DNA of 64,000 nt from Legionella steigerwaltii (GTDB lineage: Bacteria; Pseudomonadota; Gammaproteobacteria; Legionellales; Legionellaceae), in the NCBI RefSeq assembly GCF_001468065.1, contig NZ_LNYZ01000013.1, positions 177,450-241,449 of the forward strand, written 5' to 3'. Positions 1 to 9,021 of this stretch are shown here, piece after piece. The position numbers and the translations under genes are program-made. Numbering within the stretch: the stretch's first letter is position 1; each line of letters opens with the position of its first letter. A model generated the notes under the pieces. That model was not told the DNA's origin and did not search any database. It saw only the letters and a program-made list of their open reading frames with translations.

Positions 1-178
1 ATAATGGGGGAGGTGGACGTCGAGCAAGTAGCCCCATTACAAGAAATATGACAAAGATAACAAGAAATAAAAAGAATAAAATTTTCGCAATTCCTGCTGC
101 CGCTACTGCAATTCCACCAAAACCAAATGCTGCAGCAATGATTGCAATAATAAAAAATATGAGGGCCCAATATAACAT
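1..178 (-). CDS. DUF1328 small membrane protein, C-terminus cut by window edge
   Basis: Reading leftward from an ATG at 178 gives a protein beginning [20 protein letters not shown], rich in Gly and Ala, then a second hydrophobic stretch ending in [10 protein letters not shown]. This matches the DUF1328 (YtjA-like) family of ~55-residue inner-membrane proteins. No stop is reached before the edge, so only a few residues can be missing. A GGAGG ribosome binding site lies just upstream of the ATG. Function in the family is not established; members are often stress-associated. The reading frame and family look clear. Confidence 0.8.
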   Translation of the reverse strand, partial: MLYWALIFFIIAIIAAAFGFGGIAVAAAGIAKILFFLFLVIFVIFLVMGLLARRPPPPL

Positions 179-249
179 AATAACCTCCTTGTGTTTTTAT
201 TGAACAGAACATCTATTTCAATTATAGCTAAAGAATATGCATAAGAATG

Positions 250-362
250 ATTGTATCCTGGGTGCAGCGTAGCGGAACCCGGGGAAACTTCTTAAAAATC
301 AGGAATCTATGTTCGGGATAACGTGGTTCCCGGGTTCCGCTACGCTGCACCCAGGATACAAT
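250..362. repeat. REP-like palindrome, copy 1
   Basis: Inverted repeat with arms attgtatcctgggtgcagcg and its complement at 343-362, around a ~40-base centre. It belongs to the family with GTAGCC(T)GGGTG ends and GGAACCCGGG inner arms that recurs through the window. It lies downstream of the permease gene and upstream of the DUF1328 gene. Confidence 0.9.
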
Positions 363-403
363 GAACGTCAAGATGGGCATATCACGCTACTTAAGTGACC
401 GCA

Positions 404-1594
404 TTAATACATAATCGCAATGACGAGTAAGCCTGTAGCAATAAAACCAATTAATGCAAGACTGGAATTACCCCCAGGAACCAAATGACTTTCTGTTGTG
501 ACTAATGTCTGACGTCCTCGCCATGCCATGATTGCGGGCAATAACAACAATAAAATGACACAACAGATGCCGGCATAGCTTAACGCATGCAGATAAATCC
601 CTGGATTTAATAAAACCACTGCGAGTGGAGGAAGAAACGTTAAGATCAAAATATATTTTCCTTGGTTACCCGATTTTTTCAGTTTTAATCCATCTGCCAG
701 AAAATCAAATAATCCCAAAGAGACTCCTAAAAATGCAGTGAGCATACATATGGAAGTGAAAAAGCCAAAGAAACCGCTAATCCATTGATTTTGAACGGAT
801 TGGCTTAACGCTTCAGTTAATCCACTGGTAGCATGTTCTGAGCTCATCAGTGCGAGCAGTCCATTTTCTCCTTCACGAGAGACAACACCCATAATGACTG
901 CATCCCAAACAATGTAACAAACAAGGGGGATAAGCGAGCCGAATAGGATAACTCGCCTTAGGTTTCGTATGTCATCCCCGAAATAGTCGCGTAAACTGGG
1001 GATGATCGAGGCATAACCGAATGAGGTAATTAAAATCATTAAAGTGCCTGTAAAAGCACGGGCTGAACCATCAGTTAAACCCAGTGTAGAGGCATGAGGA
1101 CTAATAATTGCAACTAATAAAACGTAAATGCCTAATTTTCCGAACATTAAACCACGATTAACGTAATCTACAGAGCGTATTCCTTTGTAAACAATCAAAC
1201 TGAATAAAATTGTAAATAAGATTGCGGTAGCACTGTTGGGTAAATCAATATTCATTTTATGCAATAAGCTATTGAATACGTCGCTACCACCGGAAATATA
1301 AGCTGAGAGGAGGGTGTATAGCAAAAACAAGTACGTGATCCAAGCCACAATTTGACCGGGCAAACCTAGCGTGGATTTTGCCATTGAAATCATGTTACTG
1401 CCAGCTGGAAGACGTAGATTAACTTCCAAGAGTAATAATGCTCCTGCCGTCATGATCAGCCAGCAAAAGAATAGGAAGAAAATTGAATTGCTAAAACCTA
1501 CTTCCGCCGTAGACACAGGTAAGGCAAGCATCCCTCCACCTATTGAAGTTCCTACTATAAGTAATATTCCACCTATTAGTTTTGAATTGATCAT
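404..1594 (-). CDS. Aromatic amino acid permease, TyrP/Mtr (HAAAP) family
   Basis: A 396-residue protein of about eleven membrane segments, opening with the family signature GTSIGGGMLALPV in segment 1. HAAAP proteins such as TyrP, Mtr and TnaB import tyrosine or tryptophan with protons across the inner membrane. The ATG at 1594 was chosen because it gives the same length as the neighbour at 1796-2986, and the longer frame upstream runs into an inverted repeat (1681-1707). Related along its whole length to that neighbour, so the two are tandem duplicates that have diverged. The substrate cannot be told from sequence alone. Confidence 0.9.
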   Translation of the reverse strand: MINSKLIGGILLIVGTSIGGGMLALPVSTAEVGFSNSIFFLFFCWLIMTAGALLLLEVNLRLPAGSNMISMAKSTLGLPGQIVAWITYLFLLYTLLSAYISGGSDVFNSLLHKMNIDLPNSATAILFTILFSLIVYKGIRSVDYVNRGLMFGKLGIYVLLVAIISPHASTLGLTDGSARAFTGTLMILITSFGYASIIPSLRDYFGDDIRNLRRVILFGSLIPLVCYIVWDAVIMGVVSREGENGLLALMSSEHATSGLTEALSQSVQNQWISGFFGFFTSICMLTAFLGVSLGLFDFLADGLKLKKSGNQGKYILILTFLPPLAVVLLNPGIYLHALSYAGICCVILLLLLPAIMAWRGRQTLVTTESHLVPGGNSSLALIGFIATGLLVIAIMY

Positions 1595-1680
1595 GAGATA
1601 CCATCCAAAATAGTATAAAAATAATTCAATATGATACTTTGTTATCCATTTTAAGTCAATCGTATCATTGCCTGTTAAAT

Positions 1681-1707
1681 TACCCTCTCCCACAGGAGGG
1701 AGAGGGT
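1681..1707. repeat. Hairpin of the CCCTCTCCC/GGGAGAGGG type
   Basis: TACCCTCTCC and GGAGAGGGTA pair around a short loop. Similar hairpins occur at 31644-31678 and 60700-60744. It lies between the two permease genes and could act as a terminator for the upstream gene, although no T-run follows. Confidence 0.6.
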
Positions 1708-1795
1708 ATTCTCTCTTAATTTAAGTTAAGAAAACATCCCTTCTCCCAGCGGGGGATAAGGTGCCCATAAGGGCGGATGAGGGGTCTCACCAGAT

Positions 1796-2986
1796 TTATC
1801 TAGCCAAATTCCAAAATTCATGGGTTAATAGCCCAATCGAAACAGCAATTACTGCGATTTGAGTCCATTTACCGCCTGGAACGATATAGACAGAATGATG
1901 TTTTCTTCTACCAAAATAACACATTAGAGCAGGTAAAAGTAGTAGCAGTATGATACAAAAGATGCCTGCATAACCTAAAGCATGAATGTACGCACCGGGG
2001 TAATAAATTACTATAAGCAGTGGCGGAGCAAAAGTAAGTACAAACAACCCAAGGCCATGCCCCCCTCGTTCGCGTAACTTTAAACCATCTGCAAGAAAAC
2101 TGTATAAGCATAAGGAAACACCAAGAAATGCAGTAAGCATACAGATGGAGGTGAAGAAATTAAAGAGAGCGCTTATGGTTGTATTTTGTACTTTGTTCGA
2201 GAGCATGCTTGCCAAAGCACTCGTTGTATGTGGGTTATGCATTAAGCTCTCAAGGTTTTGACTTCCTTCAGAAGGAAGGGCTCCCATAATCACAGCATCC
2301 CAAGCCAAATAACAGATTAGAGGGATTAATGAGCCTATAAAAATAACCTTTTTCAGCTGTTTCACATCATCATCAAAATAGTCCCTCAGATTAGGCACAA
2401 TGATGGCAAATCCAAAAGAGGTAATTAAAATCATGATCGCACTGCCGATATATCGCATATCACCATGGCGCAAATGTTCTATTTCTATGTGCGGAGCAAT
2501 GAGGAGTACTAACAAAAAATAAACAGCTAATTTGCCAAACATCAACCCACGATTAACATAATCCACATATCGAATTCCACCATAAACGACCAGACCAAAA
2601 ATAAGCGTAAATAATAAACTGGCCTGCCAATCAGTCAAATGCAACCCTATTTTAAAAAGAAGGCTATTTAAGACGTCAGCTCCGCCAGATATATAGGCGG
2701 ACAGTAAGGTATAAAGCAAAAAGAGATAGCTTATCCAGGCAGCAAGCAAGCCATAATTACCTAAAGTAGCTTGTGCCATAGAAACCATATGTTTTCCTCG
2801 AGGTAAATACAGATTTGCTTCAAGGATAAAAAATGCCCCTAAAGTCATAAATACCCAGCACAGGAATAGAAAAATTGACGATTGCCAAAACCCGGTAGCT
2901 GCATTGGCAACAGGCAGGGCCAGCATACCCCCGCCTATAGAAGTACCAACGATTAAAAGAACTCCCCCGATAAATCTTGAACGCAT
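1796..2986 (-). CDS. Aromatic amino acid permease, TyrP/Mtr (HAAAP) family, second copy
   Basis: Another 396-residue HAAAP transporter with GTSIGGGMLALPV near the N-terminus and about eleven hydrophobic segments. The start at 2986 (MRSRFIGG) is preferred over 3010 because AAGG lies upstream of it and the length then equals its tandem copy. The longer start would overlap the lipoprotein gene upstream. It follows that gene by about ten bases, so the two may be co-transcribed. Likely tyrosine or tryptophan uptake; Legionella depends on imported amino acids, which may explain the duplication. Confidence 0.9.
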   Translation of the reverse strand: MRSRFIGGVLLIVGTSIGGGMLALPVANAATGFWQSSIFLFLCWVFMTLGAFFILEANLYLPRGKHMVSMAQATLGNYGLLAAWISYLFLLYTLLSAYISGGADVLNSLLFKIGLHLTDWQASLLFTLIFGLVVYGGIRYVDYVNRGLMFGKLAVYFLLVLLIAPHIEIEHLRHGDMRYIGSAIMILITSFGFAIIVPNLRDYFDDDVKQLKKVIFIGSLIPLICYLAWDAVIMGALPSEGSQNLESLMHNPHTTSALASMLSNKVQNTTISALFNFFTSICMLTAFLGVSLCLYSFLADGLKLRERGGHGLGLFVLTFAPPLLIVIYYPGAYIHALGYAGIFCIILLLLLPALMCYFGRRKHHSVYIVPGGKWTQIAVIAVSIGLLTHEFWNLAR

Positions 2987-2996
2987 TAATTTTGCC

Positions 2997-3716
2997 TTAC
3001 TTGGTTGCATAAACTACAGGTGATGGTACTGGAGCAGGGCAATTTGCACAAGTCTTAGTACCATAACTATTGAACCATTGAATCTCAATGCGTCGATTAA
3101 ATGCACTACCATGAATCAATTTATTATCACCTACATCATTTTTATCACCATAACCCTCTGCTTTAAGAAGTTGGGCTGGAATATTATTAGCCCATAAAAA
3201 TGTCATCATAGTTTCTGCCTGTGCTTGAGACATTAATTTTTTATGGTGATCCGTACCTACATCATCTGAGAATCCCGCAACATAAACTGGACTCAATGGG
3301 TAAAACTTCAATAACCTGATAATATTTTCCAAACCAGGATAACAAATTTCATTAAGGCGGGGGCTTTCAAACATAAAATACTTATCAACGGGTACAATTA
3401 AGGTCATAGTATCCCCGTACTGTACATACTGGATATTTTCTTTATTCAATTCTTTGATGATGCTGCGTCGACTGGCTTTGTAAAAACCTACTGCAACGCC
3501 CATAGCACCCCCTACCACGGTACCTGCCAGTGCGCCAGCCACATGTCCAGTTGCCGCCGCACCCACAGCAGTTCCGACAACTGCCCCGGTAGCAACTCTC
3601 CTGGGCATAGGGTGTACTGGTTTAAAATTATTATAAGGTGGATGAAAACAACTACTTAGTAAACATGTGATTAAGCCACAGCATAGAATTCGTGTTTTAG
3701 TTCGTTTGAGTGACAT
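2997..3716 (-). CDS. OmpA-domain lipoprotein with glycine-zipper segment
   Basis: Of 239 residues. It starts with a lipoprotein signal peptide whose lipobox is LLSSC, then a glycine/alanine-rich zipper (VATGAVVGTAVGAAATGHVA, roughly residues 41-60), then a C-terminal OmpA-like peptidoglycan-binding domain (about 115-225) with the pattern AGFSDDVGT...NRRIEI. The ATG at 3716 is supported by GGGAG six bases upstream; the longer frame lacks a signal peptide at its start. Expected in the periplasmic face of the outer membrane, tethered to the wall. It resembles Dot/Icm-type OmpA lipoproteins only in domain make-up, and I do not assign it to that system. Confidence 0.8.
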   Translation of the reverse strand: MSLKRTKTRILCCGLITCLLSSCFHPPYNNFKPVHPMPRRVATGAVVGTAVGAAATGHVAGALAGTVVGGAMGVAVGFYKASRRSIIKELNKENIQYVQYGDTMTLIVPVDKYFMFESPRLNEICYPGLENIIRLLKFYPLSPVYVAGFSDDVGTDHHKKLMSQAQAETMMTFLWANNIPAQLLKAEGYGDKNDVGDNKLIHGSAFNRRIEIQWFNSYGTKTCANCPAPVPSPVVYATK

Positions 3717-3859
3717 GTTCACTCCCTTGTCCAGTGATTTTGTCATTATTAAACATCTGCTTAAATTTCGCAATTGCAACGTCTTAATACTTGGACCATA
3801 TAGAGTCAGAATTTTGGGACATTGTATGAATATGGCGAAACAACAAGAGAAATATAGGG

Positions 3860-3952
3860 TGTAGCCTGGGTGAAGGCGTAGCCGTAACCCGGCATCTAAT
3901 CCTGATTCGAACCTCGATCCCGGGTTACGGCTACGCCTTCACCCAGGCTACA
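3860..3952. repeat. REP-like palindrome, copy 2 (GAAGGCGTAGCCGTAAC variant)
   Basis: Arms TGTAGCCTGGGTGAAGGCGT and complement enclose GTAACCCGG...CCCGGGTTAC. Same ends as the other REP copies but an inner arm variant shared in part with the copy at 21644-21737. Confidence 0.9.
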
Positions 3953-3997
3953 ATTTTCTCTTAAGTTGACGTCATTGCACTAAAATATTATTAACTA

Positions 3998-4624
3998 TTA
4001 ACAACAAGAGAACTCTAGGCCAGCATTCTTATCGATTGGATTAAGGGTTTCTTTTGGTTGTACTGGGGGTTTAAAGAAGTAAGAAATCAAATCTTTCTCA
4101 TTAGTATATTCAGCATCATGACGACTGATTGATCTAAACTCTGTAAAGCACGACAAAGCCTTATATGCCGCAGCAAGCATACCACCAACAACGGTTATTC
4201 CTACTGCAACACCTAAAACAGGTTGGACAATCAGTACAGGTAGGGCGATCCCAAAAATTCCTGCCCACAGAGAAAATGCGGTTGCTGCATAGAACATTAA
4301 TTCGCAAGCCTTGGCGAGATTATGGAATAAAACACTAATTTTTCTTGACTCACAGGCACTTCCAATTTTATCTAATGCCTCTTTGGGCTTCAGTTTCCCG
4401 TTTTTTACATTGGTTAATTCTCTTATAAATAATTCGTAACTTTGTACAATGTCTTCGACTTTTTTTGCTGAAATTGCTTTGGTATAAGAAAGATTATAAT
4501 AATTTTTTACAGCATCTATTTTTTGCTGTAATTTTTCGCCGATTTCTAGGCCATCAAATAGGGCTTGTAATTCTTTGTTACAGGTGTTTAGACGTGGCTC
4601 AAATATACTATGATTAACAGGCAT
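3998..4624 (-). CDS. Hypothetical protein with hydrophobic hairpin
   Basis: Not recognised. The 208-residue product has a helical, charged N-terminal half, two adjacent hydrophobic segments at about residues 108-155 (MFYAATAFSLWAGIFGIALP onward), then a hydrophilic tail ending in FSCC. This layout of soluble domain plus membrane hairpin recurs in Legionella-specific proteins, some of them Dot/Icm substrates, and in two other genes here (30558-31304 and 47990-48475). The C-terminal cysteine pair could be a lipidation site, but it lacks a CaaX pattern. Function unknown. Confidence 0.65.
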   Translation of the reverse strand: MPVNHSIFEPRLNTCNKELQALFDGLEIGEKLQQKIDAVKNYYNLSYTKAISAKKVEDIVQSYELFIRELTNVKNGKLKPKEALDKIGSACESRKISVLFHNLAKACELMFYAATAFSLWAGIFGIALPVLIVQPVLGVAVGITVVGGMLAAAYKALSCFTEFRSISRHDAEYTNEKDLISYFFKPPVQPKETLNPIDKNAGLEFSCC

Positions 4625-4767
4625 GATTCATCTCTTATTATTATTGTCGGAAACCATGGGTTATAACCATTCCAATTTACTTAAATGGTCTAAGTGTCTT
4701 ATATCATAATTAGTGTGAGTTCGACATAATGATAACCGTATTTTTTAGGCTTTGTTTCTATGTTCTT

Positions 4768-4846
4768 GTCATCCCGAGTGCAACGAGGGATCTCCCATCA
4801 TAACACCGCTCCACATCATGGAGGCCCTCGTTGCATTCGGGATGAC
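4768..4846. repeat. Inverted repeat of the GTCATCCCGAGTGCAACGAGG type
   Basis: GTCATCCCGAGTGCAACGAG pairs with the complementary arm CTCGTTGCATTCGGGATGAC across ~40 bases. It is unrelated in sequence to the GTAGCCTGGGTG family. It ends seven bases from the stop codon of the nuclease gene. Confidence 0.85.
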
Positions 4847-4852
4847 GTGGGA

Positions 4853-7393
4853 CTATTCTTCTACGTGAAATCGACACAAATTTTGAAAATCACAATGTTG
4901 GCAAATAGTTAAATGAGTTGGTTGAGGGGCGCAGTGGCCCTCTTGAAATTCTTTTGCCAAAGCAGTTAGTTGTCTTTGCCAAACCGTCCTATACTCCGTC
5001 CATGATTCTTCTTTTTTTAAAGAGGTAATCCCAGTAATATTTAGCTTTTCCTCACTAAGCCCCATGGAGCTTATTTTTCCAGTTTTTACTTGTAGGAGTA
5101 ATAGTGCATTAATTTGCTTATCCAGTAGCGCATAAAGTAATAACTGTGATTCTCTAGGTCTCTCTTCATTCCAAGGTTTGCTGGCAGGAAGGCTGCTTTT
5201 ATAATCAATAACCCATTTTTTATCTTCAACCTCATCCAGACGATCGACCCGTACTTGAAAATCAAGACCAGCTAAATTAATTGTATACGATTGCTCAACA
5301 GCCGCGACTGCAAAGGGAGGTCTTTGTTTTTCCCATTCCAGACAAGTTTGTACCAGTCGTTTTAACCGTGTGTATTCGACTTCTTGAATTGAATCAGAAA
5401 ATGATTCGCAAAGTTGTTTTTTTAGTGGAACTAAAGCGGCATGAATGGCTTCCTCAATGTATTGTTCCAGAATATTAGGCGCTAAATGAAGTAAATTGTG
5501 CTGAGTTTCCAATTTTTGCCATAACAGTTCCATTACTTGATGAATGAGTTGCCCTCGTTTTTTATTATCCAAACCATCTGTTGTTTGTAAGGATGTTTTG
5601 GCGCGAAGTCTGTGTTCAGCAAACGCTTTAAAGGGACATTTGGCTTGATTCGAAAGGATTGCTGTGCCTCCATGAATGTGTTCTTCGGCTAATAATGGAA
5701 CATTAAAACACTCCTCCATAATCATTAACTCAGATTGTTTTCTTGATTCATACTGTGTTGGTAGCAGTTCAAAATTTGGGAAATTGGTGATTAAGGAGCA
5801 AGGTAAATTGGGGGTATCAGCCTGCAGCTGGGCGTAGCTGAATACAATGGAGTCAGCACTTCTTTGTAATCGTTGTAGAATTTGTTGGGCAAACTGCAGT
5901 TCACGAGTTGGCAAGCTATGAGGCATACATAACTCACGCTGTAACTGTGGCGGGATAAAAGCAGATAAATGTACCTTTTGCGGCAAACATTGATCCGTTA
6001 AACCCATGATCCATAAACTGTCGAACTCACATCCTGATGCCTCAAGTAAGCCACAAATTTGAATCGGTGCATTCGTTTTTTGCGCTTGAAAAATTGTGTT
6101 TTTGACAAGATGCTGAACTACCTCCAGCACATCCGATTTTGTGAAGTTGGGTTTAAGTAAAGCGAATTGCCTCAGCTCATCAAAGACAGCGACAAAGCGA
6201 TTAAGACACTGATAATTCTCCGAGTTGAGATTATAGTCTCCGGGAAATCCTAAAATATTCAGACGCTTTTGAAATAGGTGTATCCATTCGTGTACGGTGG
6301 CTTGTTCAGGATAAGGAGTAATGTTGCTCAATAAATTAGCAAGTTTTGGGGCATGATCACGTAATTCCTCGATTAAAGGATTTAAGGGAATCGAATGATT
6401 AGTGAGTAGGGTTGCTTCTTGTAAATACTCAGAACGTGCGATGAATTCGTCTTTAGAACCACTAATGTAAGGTGACTGCAGCAGCAAGTTTACCTGTTGT
6501 GAATTGAGATGCGTGCCATCCAAGTTAAGCCAGCATAAAGCATGGGCCACCAAAGGGAAGTTACTCAGAGATTGACCCAAGGAAATATTAAAATGGGTCG
6601 TCTCAAAATGATGTGATAAGATTCTTTGTAATGAATGAGATTCTTGCTCTAAATTCGGTACAACCACACCGATATGTTGATTTCCTTCTTTTATTTTTAA
6701 ATGCAACCATGCTATGAGCTGTTCATATTCTTCTTTATTATGTTGTGCAGCTAATAGTTCAGTTTTCGACAATTTTTCTTGTAAATCATACTGATATTGA
6801 AGGAAACCCTTTTGAGCTAAGTATTCCTGCAAAAGCACTTGTTGAGGAGTAAAATCATCGAAACAAACCCACACAACATTTTGGGAAAATAAAGAACTAT
6901 TGGCATGGAGTAAATAGGGTATTAATTCATATTCAGTAATAAAATTTTGTTGTTTCAATTGTTTATCAAATAATTGCCACCAGCGTTGAAATTGTCGCGT
7001 TTGTGCTGTGTGATGAAAGGCTGAGTCTTGCGGATTAATTTGCCATTGTTGGCAACGCTCCCAAGCACTGATTACCGATTGAAGAAGTCCATCGCTGTAG
7101 GTGATATTGGATTCTGCTTGAATTATTTTACGCCATAAAAACTGACATTGAGCGTTGTTTAATAAAATGGGATGGGTTCCATGAGGATTAATAAAGTTGA
7201 TTTGTTCATAGGCTTTGGTTAGAGCAACACGAAAAGGCATGCATGTAGGCTTATCTACGGTTTGCTTCTTACATTGGGCAAAATAATGCTGAAGAATTGT
7301 CTCACTGAGTCGGTTATTGGGGGTGAGGACAGTGGCTTTTTGCGCTAAAAGAAGAAAAAGATGTTCTTTATCCGTGAAAGTATGTGTTGGCAT
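4853..7393 (-). CDS. AddB-like PD-(D/E)XK nuclease, probable DNA repair protein
   Basis: An 846-residue protein with a degenerate helicase-like N-terminal part and a C-terminal RecB-type nuclease domain. The motif WVIDYKSS carries the catalytic D and K, and QVRVDRLDEV precedes it. Cysteines in NQAKCPFKAF and in CQHCDFQNLC have the spacing of the 4Fe-4S staple of AddB-type nucleases. It fits the family of probable DNA repair proteins that usually pair with a UvrD/AddA-like helicase, processing double-strand ends. No such helicase gene adjoins it here: the next gene upstream encodes a membrane protein and a REP element separates them. Confidence 0.8.
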   Translation of the reverse strand: MPTHTFTDKEHLFLLLAQKATVLTPNNRLSETILQHYFAQCKKQTVDKPTCMPFRVALTKAYEQINFINPHGTHPILLNNAQCQFLWRKIIQAESNITYSDGLLQSVISAWERCQQWQINPQDSAFHHTAQTRQFQRWWQLFDKQLKQQNFITEYELIPYLLHANSSLFSQNVVWVCFDDFTPQQVLLQEYLAQKGFLQYQYDLQEKLSKTELLAAQHNKEEYEQLIAWLHLKIKEGNQHIGVVVPNLEQESHSLQRILSHHFETTHFNISLGQSLSNFPLVAHALCWLNLDGTHLNSQQVNLLLQSPYISGSKDEFIARSEYLQEATLLTNHSIPLNPLIEELRDHAPKLANLLSNITPYPEQATVHEWIHLFQKRLNILGFPGDYNLNSENYQCLNRFVAVFDELRQFALLKPNFTKSDVLEVVQHLVKNTIFQAQKTNAPIQICGLLEASGCEFDSLWIMGLTDQCLPQKVHLSAFIPPQLQRELCMPHSLPTRELQFAQQILQRLQRSADSIVFSYAQLQADTPNLPCSLITNFPNFELLPTQYESRKQSELMIMEECFNVPLLAEEHIHGGTAILSNQAKCPFKAFAEHRLRAKTSLQTTDGLDNKKRGQLIHQVMELLWQKLETQHNLLHLAPNILEQYIEEAIHAALVPLKKQLCESFSDSIQEVEYTRLKRLVQTCLEWEKQRPPFAVAAVEQSYTINLAGLDFQVRVDRLDEVEDKKWVIDYKSSLPASKPWNEERPRESQLLLYALLDKQINALLLLQVKTGKISSMGLSEEKLNITGITSLKKEESWTEYRTVWQRQLTALAKEFQEGHCAPQPTHLTICQHCDFQNLCRFHVEE

Positions 7394-7419
7394 AAAAATC
7401 CAGATTAATTGTAATTCAT

Positions 7420-7530
7420 TGTAGCCTGGGTGCAGCGCAGCGGAACCCGGGATTAAACATTTTATTTATGCATAGAAACCCGGGTTCCGCTGCGCTGCAC
7501 CCAGAGGCTACAAAGCACCCAAGCTACAAT
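7420..7530. repeat. REP-like palindrome, copy 3, with an extra half-end
   Basis: TGTAGCCTGGGTGCAGCGCA pairs with its complement ending at 7512. The right arm carries an insertion (CCCAGAGGCTACA) and is followed by a second partial end, GCACCCAAGCTACAAT (7515-7530), suggesting slippage or a nested copy. Confidence 0.85.
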
Positions 7531-7559
7531 TGTGAGGTTTGATAGGGAAGAGATTTTAC

Positions 7560-8165
7560 TTAAGTTTTTTTGCGCTGCAAAGTCCGGGGTTTGGTTGCTG
7601 GTTTTTTGGGTGCAGGTTTGGGCTTAGGTTTTGTTCTATCAGAGGCGCCTACATATCGTGGCAAACTATGGCTTTCTCGTCTATCGGTTCGTAAAATTTG
7701 ATAAACGAAGTGGCCACGTAAAAAGATCGAAGCGAAACCTGATGCAATAGCAAGTAAAAACCCAAAAAGAATATAGCTGTAACCAAGGACAATGAAGTAC
7801 GCATACACGAAATCATGAAAATTGTTTATTGGAAGCGCTTGGTTGTTTGATGTGTCCATGGAGAGCACCAAACCCAGATCAAAAAAAGGTAAGGAGACCA
7901 ACACCATAATAAAACCCAATAAAAAGGTTTTACGTTTGTAGGGTCTAGGGCAGTGAACAATACTTTTCCCAAATATAGCCCCAGTTATAGAAGCGACAAT
8001 CATCCCCAAGATAATTGCCTTAAAAAGAGGGACAAGTTCCTCTATGCCAAGGGTTGTGAGAAGCGCATCGATGAGTATCGTTCCGACAACGGACAGCAAT
8101 CCATAATAAACAGCTGCCAGTAAACGTGGGTTGGAAAAGTTAAGTGCAGGATCTTGTTTATTCAT
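7560..8165 (-). CDS. Conserved membrane protein, four segments and basic tail
   Basis: Not assigned to a family. The 201-residue product has hydrophobic segments near residues 19-38, 45-65, 80-105 and 125-155, then a strongly basic, proline-rich C-terminus (KPKPKPAPKKPATKPRTLQR) that would lie in the cytoplasm. The ATG at 8165 (MNKQ) has GGAG six bases upstream, whereas the ATG at 8177 has its GGAG only two bases away, so the shorter start is preferred. Confidence 0.7.
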   Translation of the reverse strand: MNKQDPALNFSNPRLLAAVYYGLLSVVGTILIDALLTTLGIEELVPLFKAIILGMIVASITGAIFGKSIVHCPRPYKRKTFLLGFIMVLVSLPFFDLGLVLSMDTSNNQALPINNFHDFVYAYFIVLGYSYILFGFLLAIASGFASIFLRGHFVYQILRTDRRESHSLPRYVGASDRTKPKPKPAPKKPATKPRTLQRKKT

Positions 8166-8353
8166 TTGGCACTCCATAGCTCCACCTATATATGTATCAT
8201 TTTAGTATAAATATTGTGCTCCAGAGAGTTTTATTCATTTTTTTTATTATGATTGCTTTAGACTTATCCAGGTGCATTAGATTCATCATGCGATGGAGGT
8301 GAATCAACATGATAATTTGTATATACTAAAAGAAATAATTATAGATTTTGATT

Positions 8354-8908
8354 ATGAAGAAATTAGGACGTTTTATTTTAAAACTGTTTGGTTGGAAAGT
8401 TGTCGGCGCACTACCACAAGATAAAAAATATTTGGTTGTTGTGGCTCCTCATACAAGCAATTGGGATTTTTTAGTGGGCTTATTTGCTCGCTTTTCAGTA
8501 GGAGTTAAAATTAACTTTTTAGCAAAAAATCAATTGTTCTTTTTTCCTTTAGGTTTGTTGCTAAGGGCATTAGGAGGGGCACCAGTCGATCGCTCCAAAA
8601 AAAGTAAGACTGTAGAACAAGTAGTAGATATATTTCGTTCTCGTGATGAATTTAAACTGGCTATTACTCCAGAAGGGACGCGTGGTCCTGTAACGCGATG
8701 GAAAGAAGGGTTTTATCATATTGCATGCCAAGCTGGTTTGCCCATAGTGATGGTGGGGCCTGATTATGCATCCAAGGAACTTCGAATTCATGAAAAGTTC
8801 CAACCTTCAGGGGATATTGATAGTGATTTTCCTAAAATTCTTGATTTTTTTAGGACTATAAGAGGCTGTTATCCAAAGGAAATTCCCGATTATCATTCTA
8901 AAAAATAA
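8354..8908 (+). CDS. PlsC-like 1-acylglycerol-3-phosphate acyltransferase family protein
   Basis: The 184-residue product carries the two acyltransferase signatures: the HX4D motif in PHTSNWD (His and Asp catalytic) and the PEGTRG substrate-binding motif about 85 residues later. It is short for PlsC (~240 residues), with no long N-terminal membrane segments, like the compact lysophospholipid acyltransferases. It probably transfers an acyl chain to a lysophospholipid or related acceptor at the inner membrane. The ATG at 8354 was chosen over a TTG two codons upstream; no strong ribosome binding site is seen. Confidence 0.85.
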   Translation: MKKLGRFILKLFGWKVVGALPQDKKYLVVVAPHTSNWDFLVGLFARFSVGVKINFLAKNQLFFFPLGLLLRALGGAPVDRSKKSKTVEQVVDIFRSRDEFKLAITPEGTRGPVTRWKEGFYHIACQAGLPIVMVGPDYASKELRIHEKFQPSGDIDSDFPKILDFFRTIRGCYPKEIPDYHSKK

Positions 8909-8928
8909 CTGGTCTTATGAATGCAGAA

Positions 8929-9010
8929 TGTAGCCTGGGTGCAGCGTAGCGGAACCCGGGTTTATCAGAAGAGAACATCCCGAATTCCGCTACGCTGCAC
9001 CCAGGCTACA
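8929..9010. repeat. REP-like palindrome, copy 4
   Basis: TGTAGCCTGGGTGCAGCGTA with complementary arm ending at 9010. It sits between two convergent genes (acyltransferase and GNAT). Confidence 0.9.
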
Positions 9011-9021
9011 GGTTTTAAGTC

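Noticed and set aside
404-1693. Longer N-terminus for the first permease, starting at 1693
   Set aside because: The extra 33 residues run through a repeat hairpin and lack permease features; the ATG at 1594 gives the conserved start and matches the tandem copy's length.
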